A stretch of DNA of 64,000 bases, taken from Deltaproteobacteria bacterium GWB2_55_19. Lineage in GTDB: Bacteria; Desulfobacterota; GWC2-55-46. A model generated the notes under the pieces. That model was not told the DNA's origin. It saw nothing but the letters and a program-made list of their open reading frames with translations, and made no database searches. The stretch lies in contig MGPQ01000005.1 of the NCBI GenBank assembly GCA_001797465.1, forward strand, positions 31,032 through 95,031, read 5' to 3'. This document shows positions 9,399-18,202 of this stretch, piece after piece (the stretch's first letter is position 1; the number at the start of each line of letters is the position of its first letter). Position numbers and translations under genes: made by a program.

Positions 9399-9830
9399 TC
9401 AGACCAGCTTTGACCTTGCGGGCCCTTCCCTTTCGATGGCCTTGCGCGCGTTATCGACTATGCCGTTTATGAAGGCCCCGGATTCCGCTGACCCGAACTT
9501 CTTGGCGAGTTCCACGGCCTCATCTATCACGGCCTTGTACGGGACGTCGGAATATTTAAGCTCGTAGACGGCGACGCGGAGGATATTCCTGTCCACGATT
9601 GCCATGCGCGCAACCGTCCAGTTGTCAGAATTCTCCTCTATGAGGCAATCTACCTCCGCCCTGTTCCTGACAACGCCCTTTATGAGCTCCTCACAATAGA
9701 GGCGGGCCTCGGTCCCCTCGGCGAGCCCGTCCATCTCTCCGCCATAGTCTTCGGATGCGGCGTCCTCGGCCATGTCCATCCTGTATAGGACCTGGAGGGC
9801 CGTCTCCCTCGCCTTTCTTCTTACATTCAT
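9399..9830 (-). CDS. nusB: Transcription antitermination factor NusB
   Basis: This 143-residue all-helical RNA-binding protein acts with NusE (S10) at boxA in rRNA antitermination. The N-terminal arginine-rich RRKARETALQVLYRMD is diagnostic, and the C-terminal VAVYELKYSDVPYKAVIDEAVELAKKFG block is the family signature. It starts at ATG 9830, directly after ribH (25 bases), the common ribH-nusB arrangement. Confidence 0.95.
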   Translation of the reverse strand: MNVRRKARETALQVLYRMDMAEDAASEDYGGEMDGLAEGTEARLYCEELIKGVVRNRAEVDCLIEENSDNWTVARMAIVDRNILRVAVYELKYSDVPYKAVIDEAVELAKKFGSAESGAFINGIVDNARKAIEREGPARSKLV

Positions 9831-9855
9831 GCTGTTTTCCGTAAAGCCCCTTGGT

Positions 9856-10329
9856 TTATTTCTTCTTTAAGGTCTTCAAAAGGTTCGCCATCTCCATGGC
9901 GGTCAGCGCCGCGTCCCTGCCCTTGTTGCCGGACTTGGTCCCGGCCCGCTCTATCGCCTGCTCGAGGTTGTCGGCGGTTATGATGCCGAAGGATACGGGG
10001 CACCCAGTGTCGAGCGCGACTTTGGCTATGCCCTTGGCGGCCTCTCCGGCGACGTAGTCGAAGTGGGGCGTGCCGCCCCTGATGACGCACCCGAGGCAGA
10101 CTATGGCGTCGTACCTGTTAGACGCCGCGAGCGCCTTTGCGACTACCGGCATCTCGTAGGAGCCGGGGACCTTCACGATATCGACGTCGTCTTCGGCGCC
10201 GCCGCTCCTCAAGATGGTGTCGAGCGCGCCCTCGAGGAGCCTCCCGCTTATGAAGTCGTTGAACCTGCCAACCACGAGCGCGAACTTGAGACCCTTTGCT
10301 GTAAGGTTGCCTTCGATCGTCCTCGGCAT
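9856..10329 (-). CDS. ribH: 6,7-dimethyl-8-ribityllumazine synthase
   Basis: This 157-residue enzyme is the penultimate step of riboflavin synthesis, joining the ribityl-aminouracil with dihydroxybutanone phosphate. Conserved parts are [13 protein letters not shown] near the N-terminus, the VPGSYEMP substrate loop, [16 protein letters not shown] and the C-terminal [20 protein letters not shown] 10329 has AGGAGG seven bases upstream. It belongs to the leftward riboflavin cluster. Confidence 0.95.
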   Translation of the reverse strand: MPRTIEGNLTAKGLKFALVVGRFNDFISGRLLEGALDTILRSGGAEDDVDIVKVPGSYEMPVVAKALAASNRYDAIVCLGCVIRGGTPHFDYVAGEAAKGIAKVALDTGCPVSFGIITADNLEQAIERAGTKSGNKGRDAALTAMEMANLLKTLKKK

Positions 10330-10450
10330 AAAGCCTCCTGTAACAGGGGATTTTCAAATCCAAAAATAAAAAACCGGACCCGCCCCCGTTAAACGGGGCG
10401 GCCCCTGGTCTGTCGATACCGGACTTTCTCCCCCAGCACCCTGCCCCGCC

Positions 10451-11692
10451 CTACTTCGTCGTCTTCCCCGGGACTGCTTCGAACGAGTCGAGGTTCGTGA
10501 GGAGGTGCCCCATCTTCTCCTTTTTCACGCGGAGATAATTGACGTTCTTCGCGTGGGGGGTCGACTCTATGGAAACCCTTTCGACGACCTCTAATCCGTA
10601 GCCTTCGAGCCCGACTATCTTCTTCGGGTTGTTCGTGATTATGCGCATCTTGCGCACACCGAGGTCGAGGAGTATCTGCGCGCCTATGCCGTAATCGCGC
10701 AGATCCGCCTTGAAGCCGAGCCTCTCGTTCGCCTCAACGGTGTCGAGCCCCGCGTCCTGCAGCGTATACGCCTTCAATTTGTTCACAAGCCCTATGCCGC
10801 GCCCTTCCTGGTGCATGTATAAGAGGATGCCCTTGCCCGCCTTCTCTATCATCTTCATCGCGCCCTTCAACTGCTCGCCGCAGTCGCACCGCTCGCTCCC
10901 GAAGACGTCGCCTGTCAGGCACTCGGAATGCACACGGACGAGCACCGGCTCATCCGGGCTTATATCACCCTTAACGAGCGCGAGGTGCTCGTGAATGTCT
11001 ATGTCGTTCGTATAGGCCACGGCCCTGAACTCGCCGCCGTACCTCGAAGGTATAAATGCCTCGGCGGCCCTGTGTACGAGGAGGTCTTTCTTCAACCTGT
11101 ACTCGATTATGTCCGCTATTGTCACTATCATGAGCCCGTGCTCTTTGGCGAATATTTCAAGGTCCGGCATGCGGGCCATGGTGCCGTCCTCGTTCATTAT
11201 CTCGCAGATGATCCCCGCCGGACGAAGACCCGCCAGACGCGATAAATCTATCGACCCCTCGGTCTGTCCCGTGCGGACCAGTACCCCGCCCTTACGCGCG
11301 CGTAGCGGAAATACGTGTCCTGGGCGGGCCAGTTCTTCGGGCTTCGCATGGTCCTGTATGGCGGTAAGAATGGTGACGGCCCTATCGGAAGCGGAGATGC
11401 CGGTCGTGACGTCCTTCTTCGCGTCGATCGATACAGTAAAGGCGGTCCTGAAGAGCGAGGTATTGTCCTCGACCATGGGTTTCAGGCCGAGTTCGTCCGC
11501 CTTCTCTTCGGTGAGCGTCAGGCAGATGAGGCCGCGCCCGTACTTTGCCATGAAGTTTATCGCCTCGGGGGTCGCAAGCTCGGCGGCCATGCAGAGGTCG
11601 CCCTCGTTCTCCCGGTCCTCATCGTCGACGAGGATGACGATCCTGCCTTCCCTTATCTGCCTTAATGCCTCTTCTATTCTCTTGATCGACAT
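10451..11692 (-). CDS. ribBA: Bifunctional DHBP synthase / GTP cyclohydrolase II
   Basis: This 413-residue fusion supplies both riboflavin precursors. Residues 1-200 are the RibB domain making 3,4-dihydroxy-2-butanone 4-phosphate (acidic loop [19 protein letters not shown]). From about residue 207 comes the RibA domain opening GTP (zinc site in [37 protein letters not shown]). Both active sites look intact. It starts 17 bases after ribE. No FMN riboswitch is visible anywhere upstream in the operon, so FMN control of this operon is unproven. Confidence 0.95.
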   Translation of the reverse strand: MSIKRIEEALRQIREGRIVILVDDEDRENEGDLCMAAELATPEAINFMAKYGRGLICLTLTEEKADELGLKPMVEDNTSLFRTAFTVSIDAKKDVTTGISASDRAVTILTAIQDHAKPEELARPGHVFPLRARKGGVLVRTGQTEGSIDLSRLAGLRPAGIICEIMNEDGTMARMPDLEIFAKEHGLMIVTIADIIEYRLKKDLLVHRAAEAFIPSRYGGEFRAVAYTNDIDIHEHLALVKGDISPDEPVLVRVHSECLTGDVFGSERCDCGEQLKGAMKMIEKAGKGILLYMHQEGRGIGLVNKLKAYTLQDAGLDTVEANERLGFKADLRDYGIGAQILLDLGVRKMRIITNNPKKIVGLEGYGLEVVERVSIESTPHAKNVNYLRVKKEKMGHLLTNLDSFEAVPGKTTK

Positions 11693-11708
11693 ACTTTAAA
11701 AGCTCCTG

Positions 11709-12350
11709 CTACTTCTTTAAAAACCCGTGTTCAGCGAGAAAGTCTTCGGTCATGCCTTTTTTCCCGGATGATAAGTACCTCTCGACGTACTTCCCGATGA
11801 CGTCAGTCTCTATGTTCACCTTTGCGCCTTCGGGCTTGTCCAGTAGGGTGGTTTTATTGAATGTGTGGGGGATGATCGCGGCCCTTATACTACGGCATGT
11901 TATCTCCGCGATTGTGAGGCTTATCCCGTCTATGGCTATCGAGCCCTTCCTTACTACCTGCCCCATGAGGGTGTCGGGGATCTCGACCTCGATGTCCATG
12001 GCGCCGCCCTTCGGCGTCTTTTTGAGTATCCTGCCGATACCGTCGACGTGCCCGGTTACCATGTGGCCGCCTAAGGGCTTCGATAAGGTAAGGGCGCGTT
12101 CCAGATTGACGCGGACCCCGGCCTGCAACTCCCCGAGCGTCGTACCAGCAAACGTCTCTTCGCTCAGATCCGCCGTGAACGCGCCCGCGGACTTACCCGC
12201 GACCGTGAGGCAGGCCCCGTTGATGGCGATGGAGTCGCCTAAACTTACTTCATCGAGAGAAAGGGCGGTCTCTATGGTTATTCTACCAAACGCGCCTTTT
12301 TTTTCAATGCTTTTTACTCTCCCGACGTCCTCTATGATGCCTGTGAACAT
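11709..12350 (-). CDS. ribE: Riboflavin synthase alpha subunit
   Basis: This 213-residue enzyme dismutates two lumazine molecules to riboflavin. It begins with the signature MFTGIIEDVG. Two tandem lumazine-binding repeats occupy residues 1-95 and 97-195, each with a GDSIAINGACLT- or GSIAIDGISLTIA-type motif, and GHMVTGHVDG lies at the junction. It lies between ribD and ribBA. Confidence 0.95.
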   Translation of the reverse strand: MFTGIIEDVGRVKSIEKKGAFGRITIETALSLDEVSLGDSIAINGACLTVAGKSAGAFTADLSEETFAGTTLGELQAGVRVNLERALTLSKPLGGHMVTGHVDGIGRILKKTPKGGAMDIEVEIPDTLMGQVVRKGSIAIDGISLTIAEITCRSIRAAIIPHTFNKTTLLDKPEGAKVNIETDVIGKYVERYLSSGKKGMTEDFLAEHGFLKK

Positions 12351-12435
12351 GGCGAAAACCCCATTAAAGCCTGAAAGAAGGCCACATACGCTTCCAAACC
12401 ACCCCGCCCGGCCCCCCCTGTCAAGGGGAAGAGAT

Positions 12436-13521
12436 TCAAGCTGGAGCGCCCTCTATCAATATATCGCAACCTGACCTTTTTACAATGACATCCTTCAACC
12501 TTGGGGCGGCCTCAAGCCTTCGGAGACCCAAGGCGCCGATTGACGGCCTCCCGTCGCCCCCGATGAGCATGGGAGAGATGAAGAAGACGAACCTGTCGAC
12601 GAGGCCGGCCCTTACAAGGGACGCGGCGAGCGTGCCGCCGCCTTCGACAAGGAGGCTTGATACCTCAAGCCTCCCGAGTTCCTTCAAAACGCGTCTTATA
12701 TCGAGGCCGGCCTTTTTTGAGGGGACGGGAACAACCCTCGCGCCGAGCGCGCGCGCCCTTGCAACCTTTGCCGCGCTCGCGCCATGTCCGGTGAATATGA
12801 CGAGCCTGCCCGGGTTATTAAAGACCTTCGCGCCGAAAGGTGTTTTGAACGAGCTGTCGAGGACGGCCTTCAAGGGGTCTTTGCCACGTACCTTCCTCAC
12901 GGTAAGCTCCGGGTCGTCGCGCAACAGCGTGTTGACGCCGACCATGACGGCGTCGGCCTCAGCGCGTAATCTATGTACCGCCTTGCGTGACGCCTCAGAG
13001 GTTATCCAGCGCGATTCGCCGGAGGCAATGGCAATTCTCCCGTCGAGCGTGGAAGCGAGCTTTAAAGTGACAAATGGCGTCTTCGTGGTGATAAACTTCT
13101 CGAAGGGCCTGTTTATCGCGCGGCATCCCGCCTCAAGGACCCCGCTTTCGACCTCAAGCCCCGAGGCCTTGAGCTTCTTTATGCCCTTGCCCGCCACGAG
13201 CGGGTTCGGGTCTTTCGCGCCGATTAGCACCCTTTTTATCCCGGCGCTTATTACGGCGTCGACGCAGGGCGGAGTGCGCCCGTAGTGCACGCACGGCTCG
13301 AGCGTTACATAGAGGGTAGCGCCTTTGACGCCGCCTTTCGCCGACCTTAACGCCTCTATCTCAGCGTGCGGCCCCCCGGCCTTCCTGTGCCAGCCGGACC
13401 CGATAACCTCTCCGTTTTTTACTATGACCGCGCCTACGGCAGGGTTTGGGGACGTCTTTCCAACGCCCTTTTTGGCGAGCCTTAAGGCGAGCCCCATGAA
13501 GCGCTCGTCGCTTGTCCTCAC
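12436..13521 (-). CDS. ribD: Bifunctional riboflavin deaminase/reductase RibD
   Basis: This 361-residue enzyme carries out two consecutive steps. The N-terminal deaminase has the zinc motif HAEIEAL and [11 protein letters not shown] (residues about 48-85). The C-terminal NADPH-dependent reductase starts near residue 145 ([29 protein letters not shown]). The start is GTG 13521, whose bases overlap the nrdR TGA (GTGA), which indicates translational coupling. It heads the riboflavin enzymes in the operon. Confidence 0.94.
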   Translation of the reverse strand: MRTSDERFMGLALRLAKKGVGKTSPNPAVGAVIVKNGEVIGSGWHRKAGGPHAEIEALRSAKGGVKGATLYVTLEPCVHYGRTPPCVDAVISAGIKRVLIGAKDPNPLVAGKGIKKLKASGLEVESGVLEAGCRAINRPFEKFITTKTPFVTLKLASTLDGRIAIASGESRWITSEASRKAVHRLRAEADAVMVGVNTLLRDDPELTVRKVRGKDPLKAVLDSSFKTPFGAKVFNNPGRLVIFTGHGASAAKVARARALGARVVPVPSKKAGLDIRRVLKELGRLEVSSLLVEGGGTLAASLVRAGLVDRFVFFISPMLIGGDGRPSIGALGLRRLEAAPRLKDVIVKRSGCDILIEGAPA

Positions 13522-13985
13522 TTCGACCTCTTCTTGACGTCGAGCAGGTCCTTCAGCTCCTTCATGAACTCGTTTATGTCGCGGAACTCGCGGTAGACGG
13601 AAGCGAACCTCACGTACGCGACCTCGTCCAGGGTCTTCAGCTCCTCCATCACCGCCTCGCCTATCGAAGACGACGGTATCTCTCTCTCGCCCGAGTCCAG
13701 GAACCGCAACTCTAGCCTGTCTGCGGCCTTCTCCATCTCCTCCATGGATACGGGCCTCTTTTCGCAGGCCTTCACTATGCCGCCGAGGATCTTGCCCCTG
13801 TCGAACGACTCCCTTGTCCCGTCCTTTTTAACGACGAGCGGGAGCGTCTCCTCCACCCGCTCGTAGGTGGTGAAACGCTTGGCGCACTCGAGGCATTCCC
13901 TGCGCCTCCTTGTAGTGGAGCCGTCCTGGGAGAGCCTTGAGTCAATGACCTTGTCTTCGAGAAAACCGCAGAAGGGGCACTTCAT
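13518..13985 (-). CDS. nrdR: Transcriptional repressor NrdR
   Basis: This 155-residue regulator of ribonucleotide reductase genes senses ATP/dATP. An N-terminal zinc ribbon (MKCPFC at the start, CLEC near residue 32) is followed by an ATP-cone domain from about residue 46 ([16 protein letters not shown]). ATG 13985 is chosen because the zinc ribbon begins there; the frame is open further upstream but that part is not conserved. It is the first gene of the nrdR-rib-nusB run, a widespread arrangement. Confidence 0.95.
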   Translation of the reverse strand: MKCPFCGFLEDKVIDSRLSQDGSTTRRRRECLECAKRFTTYERVEETLPLVVKKDGTRESFDRGKILGGIVKACEKRPVSMEEMEKAADRLELRFLDSGEREIPSSSIGEAVMEELKTLDEVAYVRFASVYREFRDINEFMKELKDLLDVKKRSK

Positions 13986-14076
13986 ATCCGGGCAATATAC
14001 AAAAAAAAGGCGGAAAAGACAAGAGGTTTGAGGGGGTTTGCCGTCTTGACCGCGCCGAAAAGAGTTAGCGGGCCTC

Positions 14077-14105
14077 ATTGCGAGGAGCGCGCGCGACGAA
14101 GCAAT
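14077..14105. repeat. REP-like intergenic palindromic element
   Basis: ATTGC and GCAAT arms enclose GAGGAGCG...CGACGAA. This resembles the family of intergenic repeats with GATTGCTTCGTCGC...CTCCTCGCAAT that is common in many bacterial genomes. Only one copy is seen in this window. Confidence 0.5.
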
Positions 14106-14220
14106 CTCCGGGCCAGGACTGACTGAAAAAAAACAAGATGCTTCGCTCGCCTGTGGCCGTGGTTTATGAAGGACAGTGAATCTCCGCCGACAGGAGTCTG
14201 GTGTCTTACCGGCTAAAATA

Positions 14221-14250
14221 ACAAAGGGCCCCCTTCCGGGGGCCCTTTGT
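14221..14250. terminator. Strong hairpin terminator
   Basis: Thirteen-base arms (14221-14233 and 14238-14250, ACAAAGGGCCCCC and its complement) close on a TTCC loop. It lies 43 bases past the HU stop and isolates HU from the nrdR operon. Confidence 0.8.
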
Positions 14251-14292
14251 CTCAATGCGACGGGTAGATGAGTTTGCGCGTTCGACAGTCCC

Positions 14293-14580
14293 TTACTTGT
14301 CGCCGAGTACAGCGTCCTTGCAGGCCTTGGCGACCCTGAATTTCACGACCTTCTTGGCAGGGATCTTTATCGCGGCGCCGGTCTGGGGGTTCCTGCCCAT
14401 GCGGGCCTTCCTCTTGACGAGCACGAGTTTGCCTATCCCCGGTATCGTAAAAGAGTTCTTCGCTTCCTTGTAGGAGAGCTGTGCAAGCTGGTTGATCATC
14501 TCGCCGGCGATCTTCTTGGTGACTCCCACCTTCTTTGCCAACTGATCCGCTGTCTGTGACTTCGTTAACGCCTTTCCCAT
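14293..14580 (-). CDS. HU-family DNA-binding protein (chromosomal copy)
   Basis: This 95-residue nucleoid protein of the HU/IHF family bends DNA. The C-terminal arm [21 protein letters not shown] is the HU signature. ATG 14580 has AGGAGG upstream; the longer frame to 14673 lacks a site. It has a close relative inside the mobile element (37996-38280), identical at 54 of 57 positions in the C-terminal part. Confidence 0.93.
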   Translation of the reverse strand: MGKALTKSQTADQLAKKVGVTKKIAGEMINQLAQLSYKEAKNSFTIPGIGKLVLVKRKARMGRNPQTGAAIKIPAKKVVKFRVAKACKDAVLGDK

Positions 14581-15074
14581 CTGAACCTCCTGTTTTTGTA
14601 ATAAGAGATTTTTGGAATCCGCGCCGCGGCTTTCCCCGCGGCCACACACTTTAAACTCCGGCGGACGTTTCATTACCGCGCCCGAATTGAGCCCGCCGAC
14701 ACCTTGATGCCTCTATTTTCAAACGCGGCCAGGCCTCTAAACGCTCCCGGCTTTTCATACCGCGCGCCCGTTCAGGTTGCGCCGCCCCTTTGTTTACGCG
14801 GTCTCTGTAATTTAGGGTTTCTTATTCATACAATTTTTTTAAACCATTTGCAAGAACAAAAGTAGATTTTTTTTTAAAACGTCCATCGGGAAAACCGGCG
14901 CGCCAGGCCTCGAAAAAACCTCTTTCCATGATACGGTCCGAGCCATACCCCGCGCGCGAGAAAAATCCCGGCGCCTATTTTAATTTTCATTGACACATCA
15001 CCCAACGAATGATAATAATGTCTATTACGCCCCCGGCGGCAGTCAGGATTGTTGCAGGGCGGCTTCGACAATGC
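14581..15074. other. Gene-free stretch between HU and tRNA-Ala
   Basis: No supportable gene is seen in these 494 bases. The left part is the HU leader. The right part carries the tRNA promoter at 14990-15018. Confidence 0.6.
14990..15018 (+). promoter_or_regulatory. Promoter of the tRNA-Ala gene
   Basis: TTGACA (14990-14995) and TAATAA (15013-15018) are separated by 17 bases, and the mature tRNA begins 57 bases downstream. Confidence 0.6.
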
Positions 15075-15150
15075 GGGGCAGTAGCTCAGTTGGGAGAGCG
15101 CAAGGCTGGCAGTCTTGAGGTCAGGGGTTCGATCCCCCTCTGCTCCACCA
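15075..15150 (+). tRNA. tRNA-Ala (anticodon GGC), element integration site
   Basis: A full cloverleaf can be drawn. The acceptor arms GGGGCAG and CTGCTCC pair with one G-T. The D arm GCTC/GAGC, the anticodon stem CAAGG/TCTTG with loop CTGGCAG (anticodon GGC) and the T arm AGGGG-TTCGATC-CCCCT follow. CCA (15148-15150) is encoded. The recombinase gene begins 15 bases past its end, so the 3' half is the likely attachment core of the ICE. Confidence 0.95.
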
Positions 15151-15164
15151 AGAAAACCAAGGGG
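15130..15164. other. Probable left attachment region (attL) of the ICE
   Basis: Elements with tyrosine recombinases of this kind commonly recombine in the tRNA T-arm and 3' end. The tRNA is intact here, so the element restores it. The exact crossover cannot be fixed because the second copy is not in the window. Confidence 0.5.
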
Positions 15165-15185
15165 TTACGCGTTAAGCGTAGCCCC
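15161..15185. terminator. Terminator shared by tRNA-Ala and the integrase 3' end
   Basis: GGGGTTACGC and GCGTAGCCCC form a 10-bp stem with one G-T pair, a GTTAA loop and TTTTT on the plus side. The integrase stop codon (15165-15167) lies inside the stem. Confidence 0.75.
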
Positions 15186-16268
15186 TTTTTCATTGGACTG
15201 TTGCAAAACTGTTGCAACTTTATCCAGCACCTCTACCCCATCCCTCAAGCTCTCCGGATAATGATGCGAATACCTCTGCGTCATTTTGATATCCTTATGT
15301 CCCAGAAGCTTCGCTATCTTGTAGAGGTCTACTCCTGCCTGAGCAAGCCTTGTGGCAAAGGTATGTCTGAGGTCATGGAATCTGAAATCCTCTATCTTGG
15401 CGCGATCCACAACATTGTAAAACGCCCTAAGGAGATTCCTTCTTAAAATCTTCGAGCCAGCCTCGCTTGCAAAGACATAACTGTTTCTGATATGCCTTAC
15501 CTTTGCCTTCTCCTTCAGAAGCTCGAAGGCTTTCTGGTTCAAGGGTATGGTTCTCTTTTCGCCGTTCTTGGACCTCACAACGGTGACGGTCTTTCTGAAA
15601 AGGTCAACATCAGGCCACTCAAGAGAAAGGATTTCATCCTGGCGCATCCCGGTGCTAAGGGCAAAGACAACTATCTCCTGCAGCCAATAGCGCGGCTCTG
15701 TCTTGTTTTCCTTTAGCGTGGGATGAAGGACGCATTTCTCTATCAACTTCTTCTCCTCATTCACAGTCAGCCATCTGTCCCTTTCATTCCTGACCTTTTC
15801 CCTTGAGACCTTTTCAACAGGATTTGTCTGACACCACTCCCACTCCCTTACAGCCAGCTTGAAGGCCTGATGCAATAGCGTGCGTCTATGGTTTAAAGAA
15901 GCTGCAGCAAGACCCTTTTCCCTGCATTTGGCCCTATAGGCCGATATGAGGCTTGGAGTAACATCCTTCAAACGCGTGTCCCCAAAAAACTCCTTCATAT
16001 CCTTCACCATGCAGATATCGTTATTAGCGGTACCGGGTGCCTTATTGGGAGCAGAATGCTCTTTAATATATTTATCCAATAAGTCACCTAAGGTCTTATC
16101 TGCTGTGACAGGCTTCTCAAACCACTTGCCTTCAGCTATTTTGGTTACGACCTTTGCTTCAATCTTTTCGGCAAGTTTTCTATCTTTCACCTTTGTGGAC
16201 CTTTGTATCCGTTCACCATTGTGGGTAAAACTCATCCACCAGACCCGGCCTCTCTTAAAAAGCCCCAT
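15165..16268 (-). CDS. int: Tyrosine recombinase/integrase of the ICE
   Basis: This 367-residue phage-type integrase catalyses site-specific insertion and excision. An N-terminal arm-binding part (MGLFKRGRVWWMSF) and a SAM-like core-binding domain are followed by the catalytic domain with R in STGMRQDEI, HxxR in FHDLRHTFATRL, H in LLGHKDIKMT and the nucleophile Y in QRYSH. ATG 16268 is chosen because AGGAGG lies about eight bases upstream and the conserved N-terminus begins there. It overlaps the preceding excisionase-like gene by 14 bases, and its stop lies 15 bases from the tRNA. Confidence 0.95.
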   Translation of the reverse strand: MGLFKRGRVWWMSFTHNGERIQRSTKVKDRKLAEKIEAKVVTKIAEGKWFEKPVTADKTLGDLLDKYIKEHSAPNKAPGTANNDICMVKDMKEFFGDTRLKDVTPSLISAYRAKCREKGLAAASLNHRRTLLHQAFKLAVREWEWCQTNPVEKVSREKVRNERDRWLTVNEEKKLIEKCVLHPTLKENKTEPRYWLQEIVVFALSTGMRQDEILSLEWPDVDLFRKTVTVVRSKNGEKRTIPLNQKAFELLKEKAKVRHIRNSYVFASEAGSKILRRNLLRAFYNVVDRAKIEDFRFHDLRHTFATRLAQAGVDLYKIAKLLGHKDIKMTQRYSHHYPESLRDGVEVLDKVATVLQQSNEKGATLNA

Positions 16269-16605
16269 CCTTCTCCTCCTTTCCGAGGCCCTTGGTCGGT
16301 CTGACTTTCCGGTGATTAGAGTATACCTTTTTCCCTGTAGTTTCCTCAATAGCTTTCCGCATGATGACATCTATATCAATCATGTCATTTTTGTCAAAAC
16401 TTCTGATAATATCTTTGGCCCTTTTATCGGCGTCAACTATCTTCCTCTGGCCAATCTCCCATGTGTCTATATCGGACTTTTTAAACCTGACCAGCCTGCC
16501 AAATTTGAAATAAGGGATTTCTCCCCTATTGGCTTTGTTATATAAGGTTTTCTTTTTAATCCCCAGATATTCAGATAGTTCGTCAATATTTAAATACCCT
16601 TTCAT
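16255..16605 (-). CDS. Excisionase/AlpA-like helix-turn-helix protein
   Basis: This 116-residue protein has an N-terminal MerR/excisionase-type winged helix (NIDELSEYLGIKKKTLYNKANRG, then IPYFKFGRLVRFKKSDIDTW, residues 5-50) and a charged C-terminal tail. Such proteins steer the integrase toward excision or act as small regulators. The overlap with int indicates co-translation. Function is inferred from the fold and the position. Confidence 0.75.
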   Translation of the reverse strand: MKGYLNIDELSEYLGIKKKTLYNKANRGEIPYFKFGRLVRFKKSDIDTWEIGQRKIVDADKRAKDIIRSFDKNDMIDIDVIMRKAIEETTGKKVYSNHRKVRPTKGLGKEEKDGAF

Positions 16606-16791
16606 TTAACAATCCCTCTCGGCCTTATAAACATTTTTTCAGCCTTATTCAGATCAAGCGATTCACTTATGGGAGATATACTTAAATATTACTTTCACAG
16701 GTAATATATCTATACAGGCATTCCTTCTCTTTAAAGTCTTTCCCTCCCTCTCTCAATCTGCTTTTCCCCTTTCCTGAAACCGCTAAAAAAA

Positions 16792-16815
16792 AGGGGGAGC
16801 AAAAATGCTCCCCCT
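16792..16815 (-). terminator. Intrinsic terminator after the ParB-like gene
   Basis: AGGGGGAGC and GCTCCCCCT pair over 9 bp around an AAAAAT loop. On the minus strand the stem is followed by a run of nine T residues. It lies 38 bases past the ParB-like stop codon. Confidence 0.85.
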
Positions 16816-16852
16816 TACCTGCCATTGTTGTATAAAACAACTTATTTGAATA

Positions 16853-18022
16853 TCAGGCGATGTCTTTGACTATATTGGCAGTCTCGGACAACACCTCCTG
16901 TATCTCCGCCAAAAATTTTTTAATCTGTTTTTTCTTCTCAGCGCCGATCTCCTTCAGCGTGAAATTGCGCCCTAACATCAGTTCATTGAACGTCCGTAGG
17001 TCCTCACGAACGCCCTCAAACTTATGGATAGTCTTGTCGATATCCGTGGCCTGCTCCAGCAATTCCTTGAAGGTCGAAAGCTTTTCCTCATAATGACGAT
17101 TTTCATCCACAAGGTCTTTCTTCTGTCGCTCCAAGGCCTTTATAGCATCCTTTTTTTCCTCCAGTTGCGCCTGAAGGCTTTTGTAGCTTTCGTTAGCCTT
17201 CTCAAGGTTGTTCTTGGCATGCTTGATTTCATCCGCGTACTGCTTGGCCACCTCTTTCTCTATTTTCTTTATCACCTTATCCCTATCTTCAGGGTCATCA
17301 GGAATGACAAGCTTTTTGCTCTCCTGTAAAGCCTGAACTTGAGCTTTGGCCTCTTCTGCAAAGCTCTTGAGTCTTTGCTCGAACTCCTTTTCCTTAGCCT
17401 TAATCTGCTGTCTGGCCTCTTCCAGCTCTTCCTCTATCTCCTTTTTACTGACATCGAGCTTGTCGAGTTTTTCGGTCATTTCCTGAACCGCAACATCAAC
17501 AGCCCCGGCTGAAAAATCCCTAAGCGCCTTCTCCTGTCGATCCTCTGAAAGGTTCGCCCAATCCGAGATCAAAGCAACCTCCTCTTTACGTATCTCGGGG
17601 TTCTTCAGCATGCTCGATGCTTTATCTCTCAATGCAGGAATAAGACGATCCAGCAGAGAGTGAGGGGCTATTGCTAACAATGCGTCCTTCTCTTTTTCGT
17701 AGTGCTTTCTCTGTTTTACATCCATGTGCCTACGGCAAAGTTCAGTCTCATATGGGATCACAGCGGTGTATAACGCAGGATCCGCAAGGGAGCATTCTAC
17801 CGCCGTATAGCCGAGTTCCCTCAGCACCCCTAATCTGGTCCGGCCATCGAGAACTTCGAATGTATCATCAGGCAGATCCCTGACGAGAAGAGGATAGAGA
17901 AGACCTAACGCTATGACGCTTCGTTTCAGCCTTTCTACATCTTCAGACCCTACCGGCTCAATCGGTTGACCAGTTATGACAAGTTTGTCGATCTCGATCA
18001 AAATCGTTTTGCCTTTTTCCAT
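16853..18022 (-). CDS. ParB-like nuclease-domain protein with coiled coil
   Basis: This 389-residue protein has a ParB/sulfiredoxin-fold domain at about residues 5-90 (SEDVERLKRSVIALGLLYPLLVRD and VLDGRTRLGVLRELG). A long, strongly charged coiled coil covers about residues 170-340, followed by a short C-terminal helical part. The classical ParB HTH is not obvious. It could be an element-encoded partition protein or a transcription regulator; no ParA is visible. ATG 18022 has AGGAGG eight to ten bases upstream. A longer in-frame start at 18172 would read through the upstream 51-bp repeats and is less likely, though it overlaps the previous stop as ATGA. Confidence 0.7.
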   Translation of the reverse strand: MEKGKTILIEIDKLVITGQPIEPVGSEDVERLKRSVIALGLLYPLLVRDLPDDTFEVLDGRTRLGVLRELGYTAVECSLADPALYTAVIPYETELCRRHMDVKQRKHYEKEKDALLAIAPHSLLDRLIPALRDKASSMLKNPEIRKEEVALISDWANLSEDRQEKALRDFSAGAVDVAVQEMTEKLDKLDVSKKEIEEELEEARQQIKAKEKEFEQRLKSFAEEAKAQVQALQESKKLVIPDDPEDRDKVIKKIEKEVAKQYADEIKHAKNNLEKANESYKSLQAQLEEKKDAIKALERQKKDLVDENRHYEEKLSTFKELLEQATDIDKTIHKFEGVREDLRTFNELMLGRNFTLKEIGAEKKKQIKKFLAEIQEVLSETANIVKDIA

Positions 18023-18081
18023 TATTTTGAGACCTCCTTTTAGGTTTTGACCCTCTAAAGCGAAAATGAATCGTATTTTTA

Positions 18082-18202
18082 GTAACCGGGTGACTCCAAA
18101 CGGACATCCTTCATAACTCGTGTCCGCTTTTGGTAACCGGGTGACGCCAAACGGACATCCTTCATAACTCATGTCCGCTTTTGGTAACCAGGTGACGCCA
18201 AA
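18082..18202. repeat. Tandem 51-bp repeat (2.4 copies) with internal hairpins
   Basis: Two full units (18082-18132, 18133-18183) and a partial third (18184-18202) run head to tail, differing at a few bases. Each full unit has CGGACA...TGTCCG arms (18101-18126 and 18152-18177) and a GGTAACC palindrome at the junction. The array covers the 3' end of the HTH gene and the leader of the ParB-like gene. Confidence 0.9.

Noticed and set aside
13986..14292. FMN riboswitch before the rib operon
   Set aside because: The conserved RFN-element sequence blocks are not seen; the stretch contains a REP-like palindrome and a terminator instead.
16853..18172. Longer ParB-like protein starting at 18172
   Set aside because: Its first 50 residues would be the translated 51-bp repeat, while ATG 18022 has an ideal AGGAGG.
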